A stretch of DNA of 37,681 bases, taken from Pseudomonas sp. G34. Its GTDB lineage: Bacteria > Pseudomonadota > Gammaproteobacteria > Pseudomonadales > Pseudomonadaceae. Position 1 is the first letter of the stretch. Each line of letters opens with the position of its first letter. Positions 17,101 to 24,615 of the stretch are shown here, piece by piece. A program made the translations under genes and the position numbers. Below the pieces are notes generated by a model, which worked only from the letters and a program-made list of their open reading frames with translations, was not told the DNA's origin and made no database searches. The stretch is taken from contig NZ_JAVHZV010000028.1 of the NCBI RefSeq assembly GCF_031119625.1, positions 1 through 37,681 on the forward strand. The letters are read 5' to 3'.

Positions 17101-17613
17101 GGAGATCCCCGCTGCCTCTTCGATGAAGTTGCGCAACTCCTCGGGCTTGGCCTCGATCAGCTTGCTGATCATGCCCTGCTCGATGATCGAGTAGCTGCGC
17201 GGGCCGAGGCCGGTACCGAGGAAGATGTCGGTAATGTCGCGGCGGCGGCATTTCACGCCGTTGAGGAAATAGGTGTTCTGGCTGTCGCGGGTCACCCGGC
17301 GGCGAATGGAGATTTCCGCGAAGGCCGCGTATTCGCCGGTCAGGGTGTTGTCGCTGTTGTCGAAGATCAGCTCGATGCTGGCCTGGGTAACCGGTTTGCG
17401 GGTGTTGGAGCCGTTGAAGATGACGTCGGTCATCGACTCGCCGCGCAGGTTCTTCGCCGAACTCTCGCCCATCACCCAGCGCACGGCGTCGATGATGTTG
17501 GACTTGCCGCAGCCGTTGGGGCCGACCACCGCCGCCATGTTGCTCGGAAAATTCACCGTGGTGGGGTCGACGAAGGACTTGAAGCCCGCCAGCTTGATGG
17601 ACTTCAGGCGCAT
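14125..17613 (-). CDS. smc: chromosome segregation ATPase SMC
   Basis: 1162 aa. A dimeric ABC-type ATPase that compacts and segregates chromosomes with ScpA/ScpB. The N-terminal head holds Walker A GPNGCGKSN (31-39). Two long coiled coils (about 170-500 and 640-1000, rich in Glu, Gln, Leu, Arg) flank a hinge around 500-640. The C-terminal head holds the signature LSGGEKAL (from 1064) and Walker B FCMLDEVDA (1088-1096). Length is normal. The start is divergent from an MFS gene. A 996-codon ORF on the other strand (14935-17925) is an antisense shadow of the coiled-coil coding. Confidence 0.98.
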   Translation of the reverse strand: MRLKSIKLAGFKSFVDPTTVNFPSNMAAVVGPNGCGKSNIIDAVRWVMGESSAKNLRGESMTDVIFNGSNTRKPVTQASIELIFDNSDNTLTGEYAAFAEISIRRRVTRDSQNTYFLNGVKCRRRDITDIFLGTGLGPRSYSIIEQGMISKLIEAKPEELRNFIEEAAGISKYKERRRETESRIRRTQENLARLTDLREELERQLERLHRQAQAAEKYQEYKAEERQLRAQLTALRWQTLNEQVGQREAVIGNQEVSFEALVAEQRNADASIERLRDGHHELSERFNLVQGRFYSVGGDIARVEQSIQHGQQRLRQLQDDLREAERARLETESHLGHDRTLLATLGEELAMLEPEQELTAAAAEESAAALEDAETAMHGWQEQWDAFNQRSAEPRRQAEVQQSRIQQLEHSLERLAERQRRLGDELQQLAADPEDAAIIELGEQIAIGELDLEQLQEQEAEQAERLQQLREDLQQAGQDQQQAQGELQRLNGRLASLEALQQAALDPGKGTAEWLREHGLDKRPRLAEGLRVEAGWELAVETVLGADLQAVLQDDFTGLDFAALEQGELRLVAAGDGGGRIAGSLLDKVESPVDLTPWLGRVRPVESLDQALAARAGLAIDESLISRDGYWVGRNFLRVRRASEAQSGVLARGQELESLCLQREEREAALVLLDERLQGLRERQRQEEEAREQQRRQLQDQARQLGELRARLSAGQAKAEQLLLRRQRIEAEQQELAEQRAMETEQLGEARLYLQDALDSMALDTEQRETLLASRDALRERLDRVRQETRQHKDHAHQLAVRLGSLRAQHDSTRQALERLELQSERLTEKREQLDLNLEEGAAPLEELRLKLEELLERRMGVEEELRLARLALEDADRELRDAEKRRTQAEQQSQMLRGQLEQQRLEWQSLNVRRKALQDQLLEDGYDLHGVLATLPEEASENAWEQALEQMAARIQRLGAINLAAIEEYQQQSERKRYLDAQNADLVEALDTLENVIRKIDRETRNRFKETFDQINAGLQALFPKVFGGGSAYLELTGEDLLDTGVTIMARPPGKKNSTIHLLSGGEKALTALALVFSIFQLNPAPFCMLDEVDAPLDDANVGRYARLVKEMSATVQFIYITHNKIAMEMADQLMGVTMHEPGCSRLVAVDVEQALAMVDS

Positions 17614-17713
17614 GCGCGGGCACTCGCCAAGACGGCAACCAGGCTGGCAAAGAGGTCAACGGCGCACGGCGTCATAAATGTCCTTGAGGCGCGATGCTTG
17701 GGGAGCGTGAGGT

Positions 17714-17730
17714 TCTGGCCATTGGCCAGA
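17714..17730. promoter_or_regulatory. 17-bp palindrome between smc and the MFS gene
   Basis: TCTGGCCA-T-TGGCCAGA is perfect over both 8-bp arms. It lies in the 256-bp divergent control region, about 100 bp upstream of smc and 140 bp upstream of the MFS gene. It could be an operator. No regulator gene is adjacent. Confidence 0.4.
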
Positions 17731-17869
17731 GGGCGCGGGAGTTTAACACAGCAGCGCCACGAAGCTGAGCAGCGTCTGCACACATGGAACGCCGCCGCTT
17801 CGCTGGCATCCAATCGCCAGGCCAGGCACTCGCCTGGCGCCGCATTTCCTTGCCGCCCCGAGGTTCTCC

Positions 17870-19099
17870 ATGCAGACGTACGCATGCGCAGCGAAACTGG
17901 ATCGTCTGAATTTCTTCCTGGCTGACGTTCGCGATGGGCTCGGGCCGTACCTGGCGATCTACCTGCTGTCGGTACACAACTGGCAAGCCGGTGATATTGG
18001 CCTGGTGATGGCGCTCGGCGGGCTGGCCGGCCTGGCGGCGCAGATTCCGGCCGGCGCACTGGTCGACTGGGTGCGCGACAAACGCCTGCTGATCGTCATC
18101 GCCTCGATACTGGTTACCCTCGCCTGCCTGGTCACCCTCTGGAATGCCCAGTTCGCCTGGGTGGCGGTGAGCCAGGTCGCCGCCGGCATGGCCTCCTCGG
18201 TATTCGCCCCGGCGCTGGCGGGGATCACCCTGGGTATCGTCGGGCCGCAGGCCTTCACCCGGCGCATCGCCCGCAACGAATCCTTCAACCACGCCGGCAA
18301 CGCCACCGCCGCGCTGCTGGCTGGGCTGCTCGCCTACCTGTGGGGCCCGGTCGCGGTGTTCTACCTGATGACCGGCATGGCGGTGCTGAGCCTGCTGTCG
18401 GCACTGAGCATTCCGGCGCGCGCCATCGACGCCGATCAGGCACGGGGCCGCGAAGTGGGCGTGGCGTTGACGCCGCTGCGCCAGTTGCTCACCCAGCCGC
18501 CATTGGTACTGCTGGCGCTGTGCTGCGCGCTGTTTCACCTGGCCAATGCCGCCATGTTGCCGCTGGTGGGCCAAAAGCTGGCTCTGGCCAACCCGGACCT
18601 GGCCACCACGTTGATCTCGGCCTGTATCGTCGCCGCTCAGCTGGTGATGATTCCGGCCGCCATGCTGGTCGGCGCCCGGGCTGACCAGTGGGGACGCAAG
18701 CCGCTGCTGCTGGCCGGTTTTCTGATCCTGCCGATCCGCGGCGTGCTCTACACGCTCAGCGACGACCCGCTGTGGCTGGTCTCGGTACAACTGCTCGACG
18801 GCATTGGCGCCGGCCTGTTCGGCGCGTTGATCCCGCTGATGGTGCGCGACCTGACCCACGGCAGCGGCCACTTCAACGTCAGCCTCGCCAGCGTCAGCCT
18901 GGTGTTCGGCATCGGTGCGGCGTTGAGCAACGGCCTGGCCGGCTATGTCGCTGAAGCCAGCGGCTACGACAGCGCCTTTCTGGTGCTTGCCGCCGTGGCC
19001 GGCTGCGCCGTACTGCTGCTGTTGGGCATGCCGGAAACCCTGAAAGCCGACATGACGAAGCCCGAACACGACGACTTGGCGCCTCGCCCCACCACCTGA
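17870..19099 (+). CDS. MFS transporter
   Basis: 409 aa, 12 membrane helices, inner membrane. The start LDRLNFFLADVRDGLGPYLAIYLLS, the loop DWVRDKRLL after helix 2 and the mid-protein GARADQWGRKPLLL are ordinary major-facilitator features. The soluble tail is short and polar. The substrate is not evident; relatives are annotated only as MFS transporters. GAGG lies about 7 bases before the ATG. It is divergent from smc and followed 167 bp later by guaD on the same strand, so purine-related transport is possible but unproven. Confidence 0.82.
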   Translation: MQTYACAAKLDRLNFFLADVRDGLGPYLAIYLLSVHNWQAGDIGLVMALGGLAGLAAQIPAGALVDWVRDKRLLIVIASILVTLACLVTLWNAQFAWVAVSQVAAGMASSVFAPALAGITLGIVGPQAFTRRIARNESFNHAGNATAALLAGLLAYLWGPVAVFYLMTGMAVLSLLSALSIPARAIDADQARGREVGVALTPLRQLLTQPPLVLLALCCALFHLANAAMLPLVGQKLALANPDLATTLISACIVAAQLVMIPAAMLVGARADQWGRKPLLLAGFLILPIRGVLYTLSDDPLWLVSVQLLDGIGAGLFGALIPLMVRDLTHGSGHFNVSLASVSLVFGIGAALSNGLAGYVAEASGYDSAFLVLAAVAGCAVLLLLGMPETLKADMTKPEHDDLAPRPTT

Positions 19100-19266
19100 C
19101 CACAAGGTCAACATTCGCCTGAGCGAAGAGCGTGGTTGTCGACACCGCGCTGGTCACGCAGAATCCCGGTTCACAGTAGCTTGCGCCCGTTAACATGGCG
19201 CTCGCCCAGTGGGCATCGCGATCCGCGAAGCCCTGTACCGCTCCACCGGATTTGCATCGAGGCCCC

Positions 19267-20574
19267 ATGTCCAACGTCACCCACGCCTACCGCGGCGCCA
19301 TCCTGCACAGCCTGGCCGACCCGGCCGAAGTTGGTATCGAGGCGTCGTACGCCTATTTCGAGGACGGCATACTGCTGGTCGAGAACGGCAAGGTGCTTGA
19401 CGTGGGCCCTGCCGCCGAGTTGCTGCCGAGGCTGTCCGGCGTCGCGCTTACGCATTACGAAAACGCGCTGATCACCCCCGGCTTTATCGATACCCACATT
19501 CACTACCCGCAGACCGGCATGATCGGCGCCTACGGCGAGCAGTTGCTCGACTGGCTGAACACCTACACCTTCCCCACGGAAATGCGCTTCGCCGACAAGG
19601 CCCACGCCAGCGAAGTGGCGGATGTGTTCATCAAGGAAATGCTGCGCAACGGCACCACCACCGCGCTGGTGTTCGGCAGCGTGCACAAGCAATCGGTAGA
19701 CGCCCTGTTCGAAGCGGCCGACGCGCTGAACCTGCGCATGATCGCCGGCAAGGTGCTGATGGATCGCAACGCGCCCGAGGCGCTGACCGATACCGTCGAA
19801 TCCGGCTATGCCGACAGCCGTGAGCTGATCGAGCGCTGGCACGCCAAGGGCCGCCTGCACTACGCGGTAACGCCGCGCTTCGCACCGACCAGCACGCCGG
19901 AGCAACTGGCCATGGCCGGGCGCCTGCTGGGCGAATTCCCCGGTCTGTATCTGCACACTCACCTGTCGGAAAACCGCCAGGAGATCGAGTGGGTCAAAGC
20001 GCTTTTCCCCGAGAACAGCGGCTACCTGGACGTATACGACAAACACCAGCTGACCGGCCCGCGCTCGGTGTTCGCCCACTCGGTGCACCTGTGCGACGCC
20101 GAATGCGCGCGCCTGGCAGAAACCGGCTCGGCGGTGGCCTTCTGCCCGACTTCCAACCTGTTTCTCGGCAGCGGCCTGTTCGACCTCAAGCGCATGGAGC
20201 AGCACAAGGTGCGCGTTGGCCTGGGCACCGATATCGGCGCCGGCACCAGCTTTTCGCAGCTGCGCTCGCTCAGTGAGGCCTACAAGATCATGCAGCTGCA
20301 GGGGCAGAAGCTCGACCCGTTCAAGTCGCTGTACCTGGCCACCCTGGGCAGCGCGCGGGCGCTGTATCTGGATGAGTGCATCGGCAACTTCGAGCCGGGC
20401 AAGGACGCGGATTTCGTGGTGCTCGATTACCAGGCCACGCCGCTGATCGACTACCGCCTGCGACAGAGCAGCAACCTGGCCGAGCGGCTGTTCGCCCTGA
20501 TCACCCTGGGTGACGACCGGGTGATCAGGGAAACCTTTGCTGCCGGCAATAGCGTGCATCGTCGCCAGCGCTGA
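19267..20574 (+). CDS. guaD: guanine deaminase
   Basis: 435 aa, cytoplasmic. It converts guanine to xanthine and ammonia in purine salvage and breakdown. It is a zinc amidohydrolase. Metal ligands are visible as His77 and His79 in DTHIHYPQ, the HTHLSEN segment around 230-236, FAHSVHL (His271/His274 region) and Asp322 in GLGTDIGAG. CPTSNLFLGSGLFD is the conserved guanine deaminase segment. The ORF runs upstream to 19195, but ATG 19267 has a close GAGG and begins at the conserved N-terminus. A strong terminator follows. Confidence 0.95.
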   Translation: MSNVTHAYRGAILHSLADPAEVGIEASYAYFEDGILLVENGKVLDVGPAAELLPRLSGVALTHYENALITPGFIDTHIHYPQTGMIGAYGEQLLDWLNTYTFPTEMRFADKAHASEVADVFIKEMLRNGTTTALVFGSVHKQSVDALFEAADALNLRMIAGKVLMDRNAPEALTDTVESGYADSRELIERWHAKGRLHYAVTPRFAPTSTPEQLAMAGRLLGEFPGLYLHTHLSENRQEIEWVKALFPENSGYLDVYDKHQLTGPRSVFAHSVHLCDAECARLAETGSAVAFCPTSNLFLGSGLFDLKRMEQHKVRVGLGTDIGAGTSFSQLRSLSEAYKIMQLQGQKLDPFKSLYLATLGSARALYLDECIGNFEPGKDADFVVLDYQATPLIDYRLRQSSNLAERLFALITLGDDRVIRETFAAGNSVHRRQR

Positions 20575-20614
20575 ATCGCAAACTATCCGCGGGAACGGAA
20601 ATGGCGGGCATAAA

Positions 20615-20642
20615 AAAAGGATGCCCGCAGGCATCCTTTTTT
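20615..20642. terminator. bidirectional terminator between guaD and the DUF2383 gene
   Basis: AAAAGGATGCC (20615-20625), loop CGCA, GGCATCCTTTT (20630-20640), with A and T tracts on the two sides. It serves both convergent genes. Confidence 0.9.
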
Positions 20643-20655
20643 CAGTCAGCGTCGA

Positions 20656-21105
20656 TCAGCTGGCACGTGCGGAATCACGCAGGGCCTTGACCTGATCATG
20701 GTTGCGCTGCACGCCCTGCATCTGCTTTTCCAGAACAACGCGAACGTTGCTCGGCAGGTCTTTCTGCAGCGCGTCGCGGTAGGCCTTCAGGGCCACGTCT
20801 TCGCCACGCTCGCACTCGTTGAGGATGGCCTCCTCGCTCTTGCCGGTCAGCATCGATTTCAGATCGACCCAGCCACGGTGCAGGGCACCCGACACGCTGG
20901 AGCTGGTTTCCGGATCGCCGCCCAGGCCGCGTACCAGTTGCTGCAACTCGGCGGCCGCGCTGGCGCAGTCCTGCGAACGCTGCACGAAGAAGGTCTTGAG
21001 GCGCGGCTCTTTCACGTCTTCGGCACACTCGCTGAAGCCTTTCTCGCCGTCTTTGCTGGTTTCGATCAGGTCGTTCAGTACCGAAATAACGTCTTTGTTA
21101 TCCAC
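20656..21105 (-). CDS. DUF2383 (PA2169-type) four-helix-bundle protein
   Basis: 149 aa, soluble. It reads as four amphipathic helices: NKDVISVLNDLIETSKDGEKGF, a segment with LKTFFVQRSQDCASAAAELQQLV, then GALHRGWVDLKSMLTGKSEEAILNECERGED, and a final Lys/Gln-rich helix. This ferritin-like fold family is widespread in pseudomonads and often stress-associated; no enzymatic role is established. The Glu-rich ECERGED segment resembles, but does not prove, a metal site. A ribosome-binding GAGG lies before the ATG. It is convergent with guaD. Confidence 0.85.
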   Translation of the reverse strand: MDNKDVISVLNDLIETSKDGEKGFSECAEDVKEPRLKTFFVQRSQDCASAAAELQQLVRGLGGDPETSSSVSGALHRGWVDLKSMLTGKSEEAILNECERGEDVALKAYRDALQKDLPSNVRVVLEKQMQGVQRNHDQVKALRDSARAS

Positions 21106-21303
21106 TTTGAATCTCCTCGTCGCTTCAGAAAATAGCCCTGTATGGGCCGCTCCCTTAAGTTGAGTGAGCGCCTGTTGCGGAGGTTCAGGGCAATTTCTGG
21201 CGAGGCGCTACAGTGCCGATCAAGCGACTGCAGCCAAAGGCACGCAGCGCCTGGGCGCGAACCACTCGTCTGGATGGCGAAAGCGGGTAGCAAGCGAAAC
21301 GGC

Positions 21304-22299
21304 TCAGCCGCCGGTCATGCTCATGAAACGTATGACCTGCACCTGCTCATCGGTCTCGAAGTGATGGCGCTCGGGCTTGAGCTGCAGCGCACCGACCAGC
21401 GCTTCGCGCAGGCGCTCGCTGTCACCGGGGTGCGCGCGCATCAGGCTGCGCAGATCCAGGGCGTTGTCGTGCCCCAGGCAGAGCACCAGCTTGCCCTCGG
21501 CGGTAACCCGCACGCGGTTGCAGTCACCACAGAAGTTGTTGCTGTGCGGCGAGATGAAGCCCACCCGGGTGTCGCTACCGCTGACCTGCCAGTAACGCGA
21601 CGGGCCGCCGGTGACGTGGCTGCTGCGCACCAGTGTGTGACGCGCCTCGATACGCTCGCGCACCACGTCACTGGAGCAGAAGGTCTGCTCGCGCTGGTGG
21701 CTGACCACGCTGCCCAGGGGCATCTCTTCGATGAAGCTGATATCCAGGCCGCGGGCCATGGCGTACTCGACCAGGCCGAGCACTTCGTCGTCGTTGCGCC
21801 CGGTCTGCACCACGCTGTTGAGCTTGATGCGCTTGAAGCCCGCCGCCGCCGCGGCGTCGATACCGGCCAGCACCTGATCGAGCATGTCGCGCCGGGTAAA
21901 GGCGGCAAAGCGCTCGCGCTGCAGCGAGTCGAGGCTGACGTTGAGCCGGCTGACGCCTGCGGCGCGCAGGTCGTTCGCCATGTGCGCAAGCTGCGAGCCG
22001 TTGGTGGTGATCGACAGATCCTCGAGCTCGGGGCGCTCGCCCAGGCGACGCAACAGGCTGATCAGGTTCTTGCGCACCAGCGGTTCGCCACCGGTGATGC
22101 GGATACGTTTGACGCCCAGCCCGATGAACGCATCGGCGACGTTGTACAGCTCTTCGAGGCTGAGGATCTGCGAGCGCGGCGCGAACACCATGTCTTCGCT
22201 CATGCAATAGGTGCAGCGGAAGTCGCAGCGATCGGTCACCGAGAGTCGCAGGTAGGTAATGCGTCGGCCGAAGGGATCGACCAACTGCGTGGTAGGCAT
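21304..22299 (-). CDS. moaA: GTP 3',8-cyclase MoaA
   Basis: 331 aa, cytoplasmic. This radical-SAM enzyme makes the first step of molybdenum cofactor synthesis from GTP. The N-terminal cluster motif is CDFRCTYC (Cys25, Cys29, Cys32), followed by RITGGEPLVR. The C-terminal second cluster is NNFCGDCNRVRVT with a third Cys in LVLCLG. The protein ends in the conserved SMTGG, needed for activation. Length is normal. It stands alone, without moaBCDE nearby. I looked for a Moco riboswitch upstream and saw none. Confidence 0.96.
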   Translation of the reverse strand: MPTTQLVDPFGRRITYLRLSVTDRCDFRCTYCMSEDMVFAPRSQILSLEELYNVADAFIGLGVKRIRITGGEPLVRKNLISLLRRLGERPELEDLSITTNGSQLAHMANDLRAAGVSRLNVSLDSLQRERFAAFTRRDMLDQVLAGIDAAAAAGFKRIKLNSVVQTGRNDDEVLGLVEYAMARGLDISFIEEMPLGSVVSHQREQTFCSSDVVRERIEARHTLVRSSHVTGGPSRYWQVSGSDTRVGFISPHSNNFCGDCNRVRVTAEGKLVLCLGHDNALDLRSLMRAHPGDSERLREALVGALQLKPERHHFETDEQVQVIRFMSMTGG

Positions 22300-22674
22300 C
22301 TATCCGATCTCCCGGCCTCAAGGCCAGCTGGAAGTGGCTGCCGCCAGGGCGACAGTGGGCAGCCCGATTGGCTGCGAAGTGACGTCGAGTTTACCACGCC
22401 CGCCATGGCGCCGCGCCGGTTGCGGGGTCACAGCCTGTCGGGTCGGACAACAATATCCACACATTCAGTGACACAAACACCCATACCTTCAGGGGCATCA
22501 ATTAGTCATCAGGCTGCCTGACGCAGCGGCGCCAAGCCAGCAACCACGCGCCCTGCAGCGCCGCGGCGAGGCTCTCCGGGGCGCTCTGGCGCACCCGGCG
22601 GAAAGGTCGAACCGCTTTTCCGTGGCCGGGGTCACACAGGCAGACCTCAGGACGACTGGCCATGGAGAGCGTCG
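22300..22674. other. divergent intergenic region, moaA / CopD-like gene
   Basis: About 375 bp. It must hold the promoters for moaA (minus) and the oxidase-linked gene (plus), but no clear hexamer pair stands out. GGAGAG at 22665-22670 is the ribosome-binding site of the plus-strand gene. No riboswitch core was recognised. Confidence 0.45.
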
Positions 22675-23088
22675 ATGCCTCTGCTGAAACTGCTGCACTT
22701 CACCGCACTGTTCGTCTGGTGCGGCACCCTGCTCTACCTGCCCGCGCTGATCGCCGCCAGCTGCCGCGCTACGCAAGCGACGGAACGCCCGGGGCATCCG
22801 GAACTCAATCGCAGCATTTTCAACCTGGTCGCCACACCGGCCGCGCTGGTCGCCATCGGCAGCGGCACCGCGCTGTTCCTGCGTGACGGCACGTTCGGCG
22901 TGTGGCTGGTGGCCAAGCTCACCGCCGTCGCGGTCATTGTCATCTGCCATGCCCTGTGCGGCCTGCTGATCCTGCAGTGCGAACGCCAGCCGCGCCCTGC
23001 CCTGACCATCGCCTGCGCCGCACTGGGCGGCATCACGCTGGGCATGATCGCCGCCACCCTGTGGCTGGTGCTCGCCAAACCTTACTGA
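22675..23088 (+). CDS. CopD/HemJ-like small membrane protein
   Basis: 137 aa with four hydrophobic helices. The opening LLKLLHFTALFVWCGTLLYLPAL has the His-containing first helix shared by CopD-like and HemJ-like (protoporphyrinogen oxidase) families. A second His lies in VIVICHALCGLLIL. These could bind haem or copper. It is directly upstream of the oxidase cluster, facing the same way as coxBA but separated from it by a DUF2231 gene on the other strand. A role in haem or copper supply to the oxidase is an inference. Confidence 0.65.
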   Translation: MPLLKLLHFTALFVWCGTLLYLPALIAASCRATQATERPGHPELNRSIFNLVATPAALVAIGSGTALFLRDGTFGVWLVAKLTAVAVIVICHALCGLLILQCERQPRPALTIACAALGGITLGMIAATLWLVLAKPY

Positions 23089-23133
23089 ACCAGGAGCTCC
23101 CCACCCATGAATGCAGGCGGGCCAAGGCCGACT

Positions 23134-23592
23134 CTAATCGACATCGACACCCACGGCGTGCTCATAGACCAGACGCCCGCCCAGGTAGGCGGCGATGGCG
23201 ATCAGCCCGGCCGTGAACAGCGACAGGTAGAACGCCCAGATCTCGAAGCCCTCCTCGCCGTGGCGGTAGCGCAGCATCCAGTTCAGCGACGCCAGCGACA
23301 GCATCATCACGGCGATGATGGCGTGGCACCAGGCGCTGATTTTCTGGCGAATGCGCTTGACGGTCAGCAGGTCGATCAGCCCAGCGATGCTGGCGATCCA
23401 GCCGCCGGCTGCGCCCACCCCGGCCAGCCACAGGCTGGCGCGCACCCAGAACGGGTCGGTGGTCCAGAAGTAGGCGAAATCGGTGGCCACCAGGCCCAGC
23501 AGGGCGGCGACCGGGAAGTGGATCATCATCGGGTGCAGCGGGTGCCCGGCGATAGCCGCGCGACTGATGATGGACTCTTGTTGCTCAGCCAT
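23134..23592 (-). CDS. DUF2231 membrane protein
   Basis: 152 aa, four membrane helices. The start AAIAGHPLHPMMIHFPVAALL carries the GHPLHP...HFP signature of DUF2231. A conserved His in AWCHAIIAVMML and the length also fit. The function of this family is unknown; members often sit near respiratory genes, and the clustered histidines could bind haem. GGGAGG is well placed upstream of the ATG. Its 5' end is divergent from coxB with about 50 bp between, and its 3' end is convergent with the CopD-like gene. Confidence 0.85.
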   Translation of the reverse strand: MAEQQESIISRAAIAGHPLHPMMIHFPVAALLGLVATDFAYFWTTDPFWVRASLWLAGVGAAGGWIASIAGLIDLLTVKRIRQKISAWCHAIIAVMMLSLASLNWMLRYRHGEEGFEIWAFYLSLFTAGLIAIAAYLGGRLVYEHAVGVDVD

Positions 23593-23646
23593 GGCGGCCT
23601 CCCTGTCGATTCTAGAAAAGGCCGAGCGTGGCCGACCCTAATCAAG

Positions 23647-24615
23647 TTGACCGCGCTGGCCACAGCAGTTCCGATTATCTCGGCCTGCAGTGGTGACCAA
23701 TCAATTCTGGCCCCGGCCGGCCCGGTGGCGCGCGACATCGCCCTGTTGTGGTGGGCCATGTGCGGGTTCTTCACGCTGGTGCTGGTGGTGGTCAGCGCGC
23801 TGTGGATCTACGCCATCTGGCGCAAGCCGCGCGAATACTCGCGAGAGGAGGCCCGGCGTATCCAGCGGCGCTGGCTGATCGGCGGCGGCATCGTGCTGCC
23901 CTCGGTGACCATCGTGCTGCTGCTGGCGTTCGGCATCCCGGTGGGCCAACGGATGATGCAGCTGCCGATCCTCGGCGAGCAGCCGCTGCAGATCGAGGTG
24001 ATCGGCCATCAGTGGTGGTGGGAGGTGCGCTACCCGGACAGCGGCGTGGTGACCGCCAACCAGCTGCACCTGCCCGCCGGGCGCCCGGTGGACATCACCG
24101 TCAGCAGCGCCGACGTCATCCACTCCTTCTGGGTGCCACGCCTGGGCGGCAAGATCGACATGATCCCCGGCCGCGAGAACCGCATCCGCCTGCAGGCCGA
24201 CAAGCCCGGCACCTTCCGCGGCCAGTGCACCGAATTCTGCGGCACCCAGCACAGCCATATGGTGCTCGACGTGCAGGCACACAGCGAGGACGACTTCGCC
24301 GCCTGGATCGACGCCCGCCGCGAGCCACGGGTCGAGGCGCTGCAAGGCCCGGCCGCCGACACCTTTCTCGCCCACTGCGGGGTGTGCCACCGCGTGGCCG
24401 GGGTCAGTGCCGGCAATCGCGCGCCGGACCTCACCGACCTGGCCAGCCGCCGCCATCTCGGCGGTGGCCTGCTGGCCAACGAGCCTGGCGCCACGCTGAC
24501 CTGGATACGCGAGCACGGCCGCCTGAAACCGGGCACCGGGATGCCGCTGACCGACGACCTCGATGCCGAGCAATTGCAGGCCATCGCCACCTGGCTGGAG
24601 GGCCTCGAACCATGA
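23647..24615 (+). CDS. coxB: cytochrome c oxidase subunit II with fused cytochrome c (caa3 type)
   Basis: 322 aa from TTG 23647. A lipobox (IISAC, Cys14) near the start suggests a lipoprotein. Two membrane helices (about 31-57 and 78-97) precede the periplasmic CuA domain: GHQWWWEVRYP, His159, and CTEFCGTQHSHM with Cys194, Cys198, His202 and Met205. A C-terminal class I cytochrome c domain follows (CGVCH at 244-248, axial Met in GTGMP at 299). It receives electrons from cytochrome c and passes them to subunit I. The start is uncertain: no in-frame ATG exists close by, the frame stays open far upstream, and no good ribosome-binding site precedes the TTG. The stop overlaps the coxA start (ATGA). 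Confidence 0.88.
   Translation: MTALATAVPIISACSGDQSILAPAGPVARDIALLWWAMCGFFTLVLVVVSALWIYAIWRKPREYSREEARRIQRRWLIGGGIVLPSVTIVLLLAFGIPVGQRMMQLPILGEQPLQIEVIGHQWWWEVRYPDSGVVTANQLHLPAGRPVDITVSSADVIHSFWVPRLGGKIDMIPGRENRIRLQADKPGTFRGQCTEFCGTQHSHMVLDVQAHSEDDFAAWIDARREPRVEALQGPAADTFLAHCGVCHRVAGVSAGNRAPDLTDLASRRHLGGGLLANEPGATLTWIREHGRLKPGTGMPLTDDLDAEQLQAIATWLEGLEP

Noticed and set aside
14935..17925. 996-codon ORF antisense to smc
   Set aside because: It mirrors the coiled-coil coding of smc; its Leu/Gln-rich composition is what antisense of Glu/Leu/Gln codons gives. No domain is visible.
22300..22674. Moco or cobalamin riboswitch upstream of moaA or the CopD-like gene
   Set aside because: I looked for the conserved cores on both strands and found only short chance resemblances.
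23107..23646. N-terminal extension of coxB in the same frame
   Set aside because: It is antisense to the well-supported DUF2231 gene and has no signal or membrane features that fit subunit II.
23748..24611. Upstream extension of coxA
   Set aside because: It overlaps coxB in another frame and reads as Arg/Ala/Gly-rich shadow sequence; ATG 24612 is coupled to the coxB stop.
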